From NCBI GenBank assembly GCA_017303675.1, contig JAFLBX010000001.1, positions 1,871,970 to 1,935,969 of the forward strand: DNA of 64,000 nt, written 5' to 3'. Below the pieces are notes generated by a model. That model saw nothing but the letters and a program-made list of their open reading frames with translations. It had not been told where the DNA came from and made no database searches. Positions 28,486 to 37,183 of this stretch are shown here, piece after piece. The DNA is from Ignavibacteria bacterium. GTDB lineage: Bacteria; Bacteroidota; Ignavibacteria; Tepidaquicellales; OLB5. The position numbers were made by a program, and so were the translations under genes. Within the stretch, counting starts at the first letter, position 1. Each line of letters opens with the position of its first letter.

Positions 28486-29064
28486 TTAATTCACTTTCAG
28501 GACTTCGCTAATAGCCTGAACAAAGCTTTCCTTCGGCAGTGCGCCCATAGTCATTTGGGGCTTACCATCCATAGGTATGAATAATATTGAAGGAATGCTG
28601 CGAATGCCGAATACCTGTGCGAGCTCCTGCTCTTCTTCGGTATCTACTTTATATATCTGTACCTTACCGTCATATTCCTTTGATAACTCTTCTAAAACAG
28701 GTGCAACCATTTTGCAAGGACCGCACCAGTCAGCATAAAAATCTATTATTACGGGCTTATCACCTGTGAATTTCCATTCTTTTTCTGTTTCGTAGTTAAA
28801 TACCTTTTGTTTGAATTCTGCTGCTGTTAAATGTACCATTTTAGTGCTTCCTTTTTTATTATTTTCTGTATTGTTATTTCTGCTTCCGGTTGTGTTACTA
28901 TTATTAACATTATTATTTGGTGATTGTTCCGTTTTTACCGGTTTTTGCTGCAAATTGCTGTTATTATAAACTGAACTGTTATCTTTTTTTCCGCATGAAA
29001 CCAGCAGGGCAGCGAAGATTCCGCTTAAAACTAAAAGACTGATAATATTTTTTCTTATTTTCAT
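28486..29064 (-). CDS. Lipid-anchored thioredoxin
   Basis: 192 residues. A signal sequence with lipobox LLVSC gives a lipoprotein; an Asn/Ser-rich linker (about 25-75) follows, then a complete thioredoxin domain with the active site WCGPC (VIIDFYADWCGPCK) and the cis-Pro loop RSIPS. It should reduce disulfides, polysulfides or persulfides on the periplasmic side. Its promoter region contains one of the GTTG-N7-CAAC operator copies 33 bases upstream of the ATG, and it diverges from the octahaem operon, so the two are probably co-regulated. Confidence 0.9.
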   Translation of the reverse strand: MKIRKNIISLLVLSGIFAALLVSCGKKDNSSVYNNSNLQQKPVKTEQSPNNNVNNSNTTGSRNNNTENNKKGSTKMVHLTAAEFKQKVFNYETEKEWKFTGDKPVIIDFYADWCGPCKMVAPVLEELSKEYDGKVQIYKVDTEEEQELAQVFGIRSIPSILFIPMDGKPQMTMGALPKESFVQAISEVLKVN

Positions 29065-29096
29065 AATAGAATCGGTTAAATTCCTGATCTTTTATA

Positions 29097-29111
29097 GTTG
29101 CTAATAGCAAC
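29097..29111. promoter_or_regulatory. Candidate MarR operator, site 1
   Basis: GTTGCTAATAGCAAC, a near-perfect palindrome (GTTG-N7-CAAC), 33 bases upstream of the thioredoxin lipoprotein ATG. One of five such sites in the module. Confidence 0.7.
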
Positions 29112-29159
29112 TTAATACAAAAAGTTCCCAAAGTCAAGCCAGCAGAATAAGGATAGTAA

Positions 29160-29174
29160 GTTGCCATAGGCAAC
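29160..29174. promoter_or_regulatory. Candidate MarR operator, site 2
   Basis: GTTGCCATAGGCAAC, same GTTG-N7-CAAC design, in the middle of the divergent region. Its centre is 63 bp (six helical turns) from site 1. Confidence 0.65.
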
Positions 29175-29200
29175 AAAATGACAAAAATCATATTTTATGG

Positions 29201-29244
29201 TGAAGTAAATCATATTTTATCGCCGTTAACTGTTGTTATTTTTG
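29201..29244 (+). promoter_or_regulatory. FNR-like box and promoter of the octahaem operon
   Basis: TGAAGTAAATCA (29201-29212, TGA-N6-TCA) is centred 30.5 bp before the box TATTTTTG (29237-29244). This matches the spacing at the cupin and second Crp/Fnr promoters. Confidence 0.55.
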
Positions 29245-29248
29245 TATA

Positions 29249-29263
29249 GTTGCTAATGGCAAT
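29249..29263. promoter_or_regulatory. Candidate MarR operator, site 3
   Basis: GTTGCTAATGGCAAT (GTTG-N7-CAAT) directly downstream of the TATTTTTG box, so a bound repressor would cover the transcription start of the operon. Confidence 0.68.
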
Positions 29264-29266
29264 TAA

Positions 29267-30796
29267 ATGAAAAATAATAAAAGATCGAAAATTATGAAGA
29301 AAATTACAGGTTTATTACTTTTATCCGTCATACTTATATCAGGAATTTACTCGCAAAACGGCACAAGGCTCATTGGTTTTGATGCCAAAACAACAGGCAG
29401 GGGAGGCGTATCAACCGGTTTTTTTGATAACACAAGCCTTCTTATGACAAATCCCGCAGGTATTTCTTTTCTAAAAGAAAACATGCTGGAAGCGGATTTT
29501 TCTATGATGATGCCGAAGCTGAAGTTTACAAATACAATTAATACCGCTGAAGGAAATTCCAACACTTACCCGCTTCCTTCATTGGGCGTTACTTTTACTC
29601 CAAAAAAATCGAAATTAACTCTAGGGCTTGGTTTCTTCACGAACGGAGGTATGGGTTCAGATTTTAAATTAAATCACCAGTTATTCAAAGACCAGGCAGG
29701 GAATTATGTGCAGCAGGAATATTATTCCAAATACGCAGTAATGCAGGGCGGACCCTCTGTATCATATAAATTGAGCAAAAATTTCTCAGCAGGTATATCA
29801 GCTCATATGTATTACAGCATGATGGATTTCCGTATGCCTTACAGCCTTTCACCTAACGAGCTTAAAGGTGTTGTTAATCCACAAACCGGTATGACATTCG
29901 GTCAGATGTTCTCTGCTCCGCAGAGCCAGGGCGGACTTGGTTACAGCGAAGTAACCGCTTACGCAAAAATGAGCGATCTGACAGCGATAGGGTTCGGCGG
30001 TAAAATTGGACTCGCATATAAAGTAAACGATATGTTCTCGCTCGGTTTAAGCTATACACTTCCGGTCGATCTTACTTACAAGAACGGCAAAGCTGATATG
30101 GATATGACTTACCAGATGAATGATGCATTCGGAAGGGTTGTAACAGGATATATGACCAATTACCCCGGTATAACACAGCAGCAGGCAATGGATTCAGCAA
30201 TGAACGCTTTTTCACAGATGGGAATTGATCTTTCACTGGGTGCAAAAGCAACATATGATCTTGAGAACAAGCTTTCAATGCCTCAGCAGATATCGTTCGG
30301 ATTTTCCTATGCAGCCCCGAACAAAAAATTCCGCTTTGGTATGGACTTTGAATGGCTTAACTGGAAAAAAGCATTTGAGAAAATGGAGCTAAGCATGACA
30401 GGCGGCCAGAATGCTAATATCAACAGAATGATGGGCAATACGGGTTCATTTTCACTTAACTTCCCGCTGGAATGGAAGGATTCATACATTATCCACGCAG
30501 GCGGAGAATATGATATATCCAAAATGTTCACAATGCGTTTAGGCTATACATACGGCACCAACCCGGTTCCTGAATCAACAGTGTTCCCGGTTTTCCCGGC
30601 AATTGTAGAAAACCATATAATGGCAGGCGGAACACTTAACTTTTCACCTAAGTTCGCTGTGAACTTTGCATATGAAATGGCTCTGAAAAAAGAGCTTACA
30701 GCTTCAAATCCGAGTACAGTGGCATCTGAATACAGCAGCAGCACTTCATCGCTTGAAACAATGCTGTTCCATTTATCACTGACCTGGAAGTATTAA
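29267..30796 (+). CDS. OmpP1/FadL-type outer-membrane channel
   Basis: 509 residues from the first ATG; the second ATG at 29294 is an alternative that fits the signal peptide (MKKITGLLLLSVILISGIYS) better and leaves a longer leader. The mature protein has the FadL/TodX pattern: TGRGGVSTGFFDNTSLLMTNPAGISF near the N-terminus, many amphipathic beta strands (GLGFFTNGGMGSDFK, GLSYTLPVDLTYKNG), and an aromatic last strand (MLFHLSLTWKY). Such channels take up hydrophobic molecules. As first gene of a haem/sulfur operon it could let elemental sulfur, polysulfide or another hydrophobic substrate through; that is an inference. A three-repeat operator arrangement controls its promoter. Confidence 0.85.
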   Translation: MKNNKRSKIMKKITGLLLLSVILISGIYSQNGTRLIGFDAKTTGRGGVSTGFFDNTSLLMTNPAGISFLKENMLEADFSMMMPKLKFTNTINTAEGNSNTYPLPSLGVTFTPKKSKLTLGLGFFTNGGMGSDFKLNHQLFKDQAGNYVQQEYYSKYAVMQGGPSVSYKLSKNFSAGISAHMYYSMMDFRMPYSLSPNELKGVVNPQTGMTFGQMFSAPQSQGGLGYSEVTAYAKMSDLTAIGFGGKIGLAYKVNDMFSLGLSYTLPVDLTYKNGKADMDMTYQMNDAFGRVVTGYMTNYPGITQQQAMDSAMNAFSQMGIDLSLGAKATYDLENKLSMPQQISFGFSYAAPNKKFRFGMDFEWLNWKKAFEKMELSMTGGQNANINRMMGNTGSFSLNFPLEWKDSYIIHAGGEYDISKMFTMRLGYTYGTNPVPESTVFPVFPAIVENHIMAGGTLNFSPKFAVNFAYEMALKKELTASNPSTVASEYSSSTSSLETMLFHLSLTWKY

Positions 30797-30869
30797 AAAA
30801 AAGAAGCATTAGCGAACGGAAAATTATCAGAGTATTAATTGATCAGTTAAATTTCACTTTGAATATATT

Positions 30870-32306
30870 ATGACAAAATTTAAAACTACAGGCTATTTAT
30901 TAATATATTTCGGACTGGCTTTGATATTGCTGGTAACGGCAAGCTCATGCAATAAAGATTCCCGTTCAGATTATAACCCGGTTCCAAAAAAGGTAAATCC
31001 CCTTGAGGGCCGGGTAATTCCTCATTTGGATCACAGCGCATATTTTAAGGATTCAATTGATTCCCCCCAAAAAGTGACACGCAGATGCCTTGAGTGCCAT
31101 CCCAACAGCGGAAGCGAAGTTATGAAAACCGCTCACTGGACCTGGATCAGCGGTGATGTTGAAAGGAACGGAAAAAATATTCCGCTTGGAAAAAAGAACC
31201 AGGTTAATAATTTCTGCATCAGCGTTGTAGGTAACTGGGGTTCATGCGTTACCTGCCATGCGGGATATGGGTGGAGTGATGCAAATTATGATTTCACCAA
31301 AGAAGAAAATGTTGACTGTTTGGTATGCCATGACGGCTCAGGTACATATTCAAAAACAAAGCTTGGCATGCCGAATAAAAATGTTGATCTGCGATTGGTT
31401 GCAGGAAGCGTTCACCGTCCAACACGCGAAAACTGCGGTATATGCCATTTCAGCGGCGGCGGCGGTATGGGTGTAAAACACGGCGACCTTGATGAATCAC
31501 TTTTAAACGCAAATAAAGAGCTTGATTTCCATATGGGCAAGCTAAACTTCCAGTGTGTTGATTGCCATACTACCCAAAACCATGTGATATCAGGCAAAGT
31601 AAATACAACATATACAGAAAAAACCAATGCATCACGTTTCAACTGTGAAAAATGCCATACAGAGCAGCCGCATAAAGACCCAAGGCTGAATAAACATACT
31701 GCAAGGGTTGCATGCCAGACTTGCCATATACCGGAGTTTGCAAAAAAGCTGCCAACAAAGATGATATGGGACTGGTCAAAAGCGGGTGACTCAACCAGGG
31801 TAGATAGTCCGCATGAATATCTTAAAATTAAAGGTGAATTTGTGTATGAAGAGGGCGTAATACCTACTTATACATGGTTCAACGGAAAAATGGACAGGTA
31901 CGTAATTGGTGATAAGCTGGATGGAGAAGAAGAGCATAATATGAATCACCCATTGGGATCACGTGAAGATAAAAATGCCAAGATATGGCCGTTCAAAGTT
32001 CACCACGCAACACAGCCTTATGATGAAGTTAATAATATTATAATCCCCCCGATTACCAGCGGAGAAGGCGGCTACTGGACAAAATTTGACTGGGCATATG
32101 CAATTTCAACGGGAGCCAAATTAAACAATCTGCCATACAGCGGAAAGTACGGTTTTACAAAAACAAAAATGTACTGGCCTATCACACATATGGTAACGAC
32201 TGGTAAGAACGCATTAACCTGTACAGATTGCCATTCCAAAGGCGGCCGTTTGAACTGGGCAGAGCTTGGATATAAAAATGACCCGCTTCAGGGACCCGGT
32301 AAATAA
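30870..32306 (+). CDS. Octahaem cytochrome, tetrathionate-reductase family
   Basis: 478 residues. The N-terminus is a lipoprotein signal (LLVTASSC). Eight haem sites follow in order: CLECH, CVTCH, CLVCH, CGICH, CVDCH, CEKCH, CQTCH and CTDCH. The part NFCISVVGNWGSCVTCHAGY and NVDCLVCHDGSGTYSK resembles the octahaem tetrathionate reductase of Shewanella, which also reduces nitrite and hydroxylamine in vitro. It is the central redox enzyme of the operon. The Lys that replaces His at the active haem of Shewanella Otr must be checked by alignment. Substrate here could be tetrathionate, another sulfur oxyanion or nitrogen compounds. Confidence 0.88.
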   Translation: MTKFKTTGYLLIYFGLALILLVTASSCNKDSRSDYNPVPKKVNPLEGRVIPHLDHSAYFKDSIDSPQKVTRRCLECHPNSGSEVMKTAHWTWISGDVERNGKNIPLGKKNQVNNFCISVVGNWGSCVTCHAGYGWSDANYDFTKEENVDCLVCHDGSGTYSKTKLGMPNKNVDLRLVAGSVHRPTRENCGICHFSGGGGMGVKHGDLDESLLNANKELDFHMGKLNFQCVDCHTTQNHVISGKVNTTYTEKTNASRFNCEKCHTEQPHKDPRLNKHTARVACQTCHIPEFAKKLPTKMIWDWSKAGDSTRVDSPHEYLKIKGEFVYEEGVIPTYTWFNGKMDRYVIGDKLDGEEEHNMNHPLGSREDKNAKIWPFKVHHATQPYDEVNNIIIPPITSGEGGYWTKFDWAYAISTGAKLNNLPYSGKYGFTKTKMYWPITHMVTTGKNALTCTDCHSKGGRLNWAELGYKNDPLQGPGK

Positions 32307-32327
32307 ACTTTTCAATTTATTACAGCT

Positions 32328-32864
32328 ATGAAAAATAAACCAAAGCCATATAAAAATCCATATTTTGCAGGCGCAATTTTGGGTGTGGTATTATTCAGCG
32401 CTTATGCTTTAACGCACAGCGGCCTGGGCGCATCAGGTGCGATAAGCCGCATACATGTTGCCATTACAAAATTATTTTCACAGGCACATGTTGATATGGT
32501 AAGCACGTTCGCTTTAATGGGAGCGGGTGATACAAATGCGCTTGACCATCCAAGTGTATTTCTTTTAATAGGCACATTTGCCGGTGGAATGATATCCGCG
32601 CTGATAAACGGCAGGTTTAAGCCTGAAATTTTCAAAGGCCCGCAGATCTCCAACTTGCAGCGCCTTATCTTCGCTCTGATAGGCGGCATTATAATGGGCT
32701 ACGGCGCAAGATTTGCACGCGGCTGCACTTCAGGGCAGGCACTCTCAGGCGGCGCAGTACTATCGCTGGGCAGCTGGGCTTTTATGTTCAGTGTTTTTAT
32801 AGGCGGCTATGCCGTAGCTTACTTTGTCCGCAGGCTGTGGACTGAACCAAATAAATCAATATAA
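32328..32864 (+). CDS. YeeE/YedE sulfur transport half-protein 1
   Basis: 178 residues with about four membrane helices. The family element is GYGARFARGCTSGQALSGG, with the invariant Cys that carries thiosulfate or sulfane sulfur in TsuA-type transporters. YeeE/YedE halves come in pairs and move thiosulfate or persulfide. Start is 21 bases after the octahaem gene; the partner follows 11 bases downstream. Localised to the inner membrane. Confidence 0.85.
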   Translation: MKNKPKPYKNPYFAGAILGVVLFSAYALTHSGLGASGAISRIHVAITKLFSQAHVDMVSTFALMGAGDTNALDHPSVFLLIGTFAGGMISALINGRFKPEIFKGPQISNLQRLIFALIGGIIMGYGARFARGCTSGQALSGGAVLSLGSWAFMFSVFIGGYAVAYFVRRLWTEPNKSI

Positions 32865-32875
32865 CAAAGATAATC

Positions 32876-34072
32876 ATGTTACCAATAGATGTAATTGCTT
32901 TACTGGGAAAATTCTGGGGATACGCCGTTTTTGTTCTGATAGGCATAGGGTTTGGTGTATCACTTGAGCTTGCCGGATTCGGAGATTCAAGGCGGCTTGC
33001 GGCACAGTTCTATTTAAAGGATATGACAGTACTGAAAACTATGTTTACCGGAATTGTTGTTGCTGCAGTTTTAATTTTTATGTCTTCAGCAATCGGTATT
33101 CTTGATTTTTCCCAAATATCAGTAACCCAGACATTTTTATGGCCGGGTATTGTTGGGGGATTAATCATGGGTGTTGGATTTATAGTTGGTGGTTACTGCC
33201 CGGGCACATCAGTAGTTTCAGCAGCCAGCCTTAAGATAGATGGAATGTTTTTCCTGACGGGAACTATACTTGGTGCAGGAATTTTCGGTGAGTCACTTCC
33301 TGCATTCAGTGATTTCTGGAACTCTTCTTTTACCGAAAGATACCTGCTTTCTGACTGGCTTGGATGGTCAATAGGCGCAACTTTGTTTGCTGTTGTTCTG
33401 ATGGCAATAATGATGTTTTACGGCGCAGAAAAAACAGAAGAATTTTTCAGGAATAAAAACTCCGGAAAGAAATGGTCATGGAAAATTTCAAAACGCTCCT
33501 ATACTGCCGGCGCTGCTGCCATGGTTGCTGCAGCAGCAATTATATGGCTGATAGGCCAGCCTGACCCTGTGAGAAAATGGAGCCTGATGGAAGGCAAATA
33601 CGGTAGCCAGCTTGCATCACGAGATGTCTTTATTCACCCGCTGGAATATGTAAAAACGTATAATGAAGCTGCTATAAAGCTGGTTACGCTAGATCTTCGT
33701 ACACCGGAGGAATTCGGTAAATTCCACCTTTCTGGAGCTGAGAGTGTTAAGCCTGAAGATATGCTGAAACCAGATTTTATAGCTCCATTGGCGCAACTTC
33801 CGGCGCAGGGTGTAGTTGTGCTGATTGCAGATGAAGATTCCGTTTCAGTGCAGGCATGGAAGTATTTGAAGGTTCAGGGTGTGAACAATGTTTACATCCT
33901 CGAAAACGGGTTAAGGGACTGGAATAAATTATTTGACGGAAAATCCATTTCAGGAAAATCAATAAACATTTCATCACCTCCGGCAGAAGTCCTAAAGCTT
34001 TTTCCGAAGGATGCATATACACCAAAAATCAAGATCAGCACTAAAAAACGTTCAGGCGGACTTTGCAGCTAA
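32876..34072 (+). CDS. YeeE/YedE half-protein 2 fused to a rhodanese-like domain
   Basis: 398 residues. N-terminal part (about 1-245) is the second YeeE/YedE half, with GIGFGVSLELAGFGD and VGGYCPGTSVVSAA, the Cys motif of sulfur relay. After a further helix (about 215-235), residues 262-355 form a rhodanese fold (LDLRTPEEFGKFHLSGA), but the catalytic loop reads LIADEDSVSV where active rhodaneses have C-R-x-G, so no catalytic Cys is present. The protein ends in S-G-G-L-C-S, a free Cys that might take over the role. The domain probably binds or hands on a sulfur carrier. Confidence 0.8.
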   Translation: MLPIDVIALLGKFWGYAVFVLIGIGFGVSLELAGFGDSRRLAAQFYLKDMTVLKTMFTGIVVAAVLIFMSSAIGILDFSQISVTQTFLWPGIVGGLIMGVGFIVGGYCPGTSVVSAASLKIDGMFFLTGTILGAGIFGESLPAFSDFWNSSFTERYLLSDWLGWSIGATLFAVVLMAIMMFYGAEKTEEFFRNKNSGKKWSWKISKRSYTAGAAAMVAAAAIIWLIGQPDPVRKWSLMEGKYGSQLASRDVFIHPLEYVKTYNEAAIKLVTLDLRTPEEFGKFHLSGAESVKPEDMLKPDFIAPLAQLPAQGVVVLIADEDSVSVQAWKYLKVQGVNNVYILENGLRDWNKLFDGKSISGKSINISSPPAEVLKLFPKDAYTPKIKISTKKRSGGLCS

Positions 34073-34092
34073 ACAAAAAAATTATTGATACT

Positions 34093-35984
34093 ATGAAAAT
34101 TTTATTTACGTTACTAAATTAACTCTTTTACCGGTAATTTTCAGCTTAGCTGCAAATTACACTTTTGGGCAGAATAATAATGGCAGCACATTTACCAATA
34201 ATGAATGTATGCAATGCCACCAGAAGAATATATCCGCTGATCTTTATAATAAGTCCGTTCACAGTTCCTTAATGTGTACAGCATGCCATCAAAAGGATGA
34301 AACAAAACCCGTTGATAAGCTTACAGCCGGTAAAAATACATGTATTGTATCGTTTAAGCCTTCAAACTGTACAAGCTGCCACAGCTCTGTTGCAAAGGAG
34401 CACGAAACAAGCGTGCATAATTCCGCAAGGCTGCCTGTAACATGTTCCAAATGCCATTCCGATATTCATAAGATAACTTCGATAAAGAATAATAAGATCG
34501 CATCTTCAAAACTTTGCAGCAGCTGCCATGAAAATGAATCGGTTTTTTTCAAATCGGTACACTTCATAGCGTTAGAAAGCGGAAGCAAAGATGCTCCCGG
34601 CTGCACTGACTGCCACAATAAACATGCAATCAGCCGAATTGATAATGTTTCGCAGGGCAGGACTTTCCACACGCAGACTTGCATGAAATGCCATGCAGAT
34701 GCAGAAATGATGAAACGCAGCAATGTTACAACCATTGCCCCGAAATCTTATTTTGAAAGCTACCACGGAAAAAATATCAGGCTCGGCTACCCTGAAAAAG
34801 TTGCCGGATGCGCTGATTGCCACAGCTCTCACAGCATACTTCCGGCAAATGATTCAAACTCGACAGTTAATGCAGTTAATTTAACCAATACCTGCAAACA
34901 GTGTCATGTTAATGCCGGTGACGGTTTTTCAAAATTCATTGCTCATGCTGATACAGGTAACAGTGAAAAATATCCTTTGCTGTACTGGGTAACAATATTT
35001 ATGAACTCACTGCTCGCCGGCACATTTCTTTTCTTCTGGGTTCATTCATTACTTTGGGTTATAAGGGGCTATATAGAAAAGAAACGAAACAGGAACGCGG
35101 AAGATTTTTCAGGCGGGAATGATATTGCAGATCGCAGAATAAAACATAAAGTTTACAGGCGTTTCAGGCCGGTTCACATTACTTTGCACCTGTTTGTAGT
35201 AACAAGCTTTCTTGCTCTTGCCTTAACAGGTTTGCCTTTAAAGTTCAATTATACCGGCTGGGGTAAAACACTTATGGATTACCTGGGAGGTATAAGCAGT
35301 GCAGGGATAATTCACAGGATTGCAGCTATTGTTACTTTCGTGTATTTCTTTGTAACACTGTTTATGAGCATACGCTTTTTGTTCTCAAAAAAGCATTCCA
35401 AAGCTTCGTTTTTAAAGAGACTTTTCGGACCAGATTCACTTTTTATTAACCGAAAAGATATCAATGATATAAAAGCAATGTTCCGCTGGTTCTTCTTCCG
35501 CGGTCCCAAGCCATCATTTGAACGATGGACATACTGGGAAAAATTTGACTTCCTGGCAGTGTTCTGGGGCGTTGCAATTATCGGCTCAAGCGGTTTAGTT
35601 CTCTGGTTCCCTGAATTTTTCAGCTCGTTTTTGCCCGGCTGGATATTTAACCTTGCAACAATAATACACTCAGATGAAGCTCTGCTTGCTGTTGGATTCA
35701 TTTTTACGGTACACTTTTTTAATACACATTTGAGAGTGGAAAAATTTCCAATGGATTTTGTGATATTCAACGGCCAGGTTACAGAAAGGGAAATGGTACA
35801 TGAAAGAGGAGAGCAGTGGAAACGGTATAATGAAGAGAAAACCGCAGAAAAATATGAAGTTAAAAAACCAACACCGCTGTATCTTGATATTGCATTAAGG
35901 GTATTCGGGCTATTGGCTGTGTTAACCGGTACTGTTCTGGCAGTACTGATATTTTATTCTATATTAGGGCAGGGTTTCCACTGA
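34093..35984 (+). CDS. Nonahaem cytochrome with C-terminal cytochrome b-like membrane part (frameshift in signal peptide)
   Basis: The N-terminal half has nine CxxCH sites (CMQCH, CTACH, CTSCH, CSKCH, CSSCH, CTDCH, CMKCH, CADCH, CKQCH); the C-terminal half has six membrane helices with spaced His residues (HLFVVTSFLAL, IHRIAAIVTF, TVHFFNTHLR), as in di-haem cytochrome b quinol dehydrogenases. It should link the quinone pool to the octahaem enzyme. The first Cys of the first haem site (34206-34208) precedes any in-frame ATG. An ATG at 34093 reads M-K-I-L-F-T-L-L then a stop, in another frame; adding one A to the AAA at 34116-34118 would join it to K-L-T-L-L-P-V-I-F-S-L-A-A, a perfect signal peptide. 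Either a true mutation or a base-call error in a short A run. Confidence 0.82.
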
Positions 35985-36049
35985 TAAATAAGGCAGTGTT
36001 AAGATTATTAAGGGATGAGATTATTGAAAATGTAAATAATTTTAGTTAA

Positions 36050-36064
36050 GTTGCCTGTAACAAC
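36050..36064. promoter_or_regulatory. Candidate MarR operator, site 4
   Basis: GTTGCCTGTAACAAC (GTTG-N7-CAAC) ends 10 bases before the marR ATG, the place for self-control. Confidence 0.68.
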
Positions 36065-36074
36065 ATATAAATAT

Positions 36075-36494
36075 ATGAATAAAGGTATTGTAGAGCTGAT
36101 ATTTGAGCTTAAATTCACCTGCCAGGCAAAGGAAGAAAGTATCCGTGAAGAGCTTAAGCTTTCTCCTTCTGAGTATCGCGGGCTGCTCTCGATAAATCCG
36201 GGAGAAGTTAAATCATGCATGCAGATGTCAAACATGATGGGTCTTTCAAAATCACGCGGAAGCAGAGTAATTGATAAGCTGATTGAGCACGGTTATTTAA
36301 CTGAAGCTAAAGGTGAAGATGATAAAAGGATATATAATGTAAAGCTTACTTCTAAAGGCCAAAACGCAATAAAACGTATCAACGCTGTTATGAGCGAATG
36401 CGAAAGAGCCATCTTAAAGAACGTCCCTGCTGATGAGCTTCATAATTTTACAAAAACACTTCATAAGATCTCTGAAATAATTACGCCAAACTGA
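36075..36494 (+). CDS. MarR family transcriptional regulator
   Basis: The start is ATG 36075; an upstream TTG in frame at 36051 falls inside the operator. The 139-residue winged-helix protein has the MarR layout: dimerisation helix, then LSPSEYRGLLSINPGEV, recognition helix NMMGLSKSRGSRVIDKLIEHG, and the wing with GEDDKRIYNVKLTSKG (conserved Asp-Lys-Arg). It has three Cys (16, 48, 109), which could sense oxidants or persulfides. Five GTTG-N7-CAAC sites at nearby promoters, one before this gene, make it the obvious candidate regulator of the thioredoxin, octahaem and OsmC units. The ligand is unknown. Confidence 0.88.
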   Translation: MNKGIVELIFELKFTCQAKEESIREELKLSPSEYRGLLSINPGEVKSCMQMSNMMGLSKSRGSRVIDKLIEHGYLTEAKGEDDKRIYNVKLTSKGQNAIKRINAVMSECERAILKNVPADELHNFTKTLHKISEIITPN

Positions 36495-36546
36495 TTAGCC
36501 TGTTATAAAACAGCAGTAATATATGTCGGAGTGATTTTATAATATA

Positions 36547-36578
36547 GTTGCTAATGACAACTAAATTTATTATATTTG
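36547..36578 (+). promoter_or_regulatory. Candidate MarR operator (site 5) and promoter of osmC
   Basis: GTTGCTAATGACAAC (36547-36561) lies directly upstream of the promoter box TATATTTG (36571-36578), in the spacer between the two promoter elements. Confidence 0.68.
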
Positions 36579-36629
36579 TATTATAAGTATCAGGAATTAA
36601 TCTGAATAAATTTAATAAAGGTAATAAAT

Positions 36630-37034
36630 ATGAAAATGGAAATTTTTTTTGAAGACGGGAAAAAAGTAAATGCCCGTTATAACGGAATAACTATTAAAAC
36701 CGATCAGCCCGTTGAAGCCGGCGGAAAAGGTTCTGCCCCGGCGCCATTTGACCTGTTCCTTGCTTCAATTGGTACCTGCGCAGGAATTTATGTAAAATCA
36801 TTCTGCAGCCAGCGCGGAATCCCCACTGAGGATATCCGGATTATTCAGTCTATGGAATATGATTTTGAGAAAGGGCTCATTGGTAAAATTAAGCTGGATA
36901 TCGAGCTTCCTGAATCTTTCCCCGTTAAATATAAAGATGCAGTTATAAATGTTGCTAATTTATGCGCAGTTAAAAAACATTTATTGAATCCCCCCGAAAT
37001 TGAAGTTAAAGCAAATATTAGCGAATTAGTTTAA
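36630..37034 (+). CDS. OsmC/Ohr-family peroxidase-like protein
   Basis: 134 residues, cytoplasmic. The OsmC fold is shown by GKGSAPAPFDLFLASIGTCAG, where the first catalytic Cys lies, and NLCAVKKHLLNPP with the second. Paired Cys residues let these proteins reduce organic hydroperoxides and, in some members, persulfides. Its own promoter carries a GTTG-N7-CAAC site, so it belongs to the same putative regulon as the sulfur/haem operon; a role in sulfane-sulfur or peroxide stress is consistent. Confidence 0.88.
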   Translation: MKMEIFFEDGKKVNARYNGITIKTDQPVEAGGKGSAPAPFDLFLASIGTCAGIYVKSFCSQRGIPTEDIRIIQSMEYDFEKGLIGKIKLDIELPESFPVKYKDAVINVANLCAVKKHLLNPPEIEVKANISELV

Positions 37035-37052
37035 TAAGATAATAAAACCAAA

Positions 37053-37081
37053 ATAACCGCCGGTAAAGGGCGGTTTTTTTA
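37053..37081 (+). terminator. Terminator of osmC
   Basis: A 7-bp stem (AACCGCC with GGCGGTT) followed by a run of T. Confidence 0.8.
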
Positions 37082-37183
37082 TAACTCTTTTAAGTTAGTA
37101 ATTGAATTATAAATTAAGTTTTAAATTTAAAAATAATGTGTTATAATTACTAAATTTAACAATACATTAATAAATCAAAAGCC

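Noticed and set aside
36051-36074. Longer form of the MarR protein from TTG 36051
   Set aside because: The extra codons lie inside the GTTG-N7-CAAC operator, and the ATG at 36075 gives a normal MarR length.
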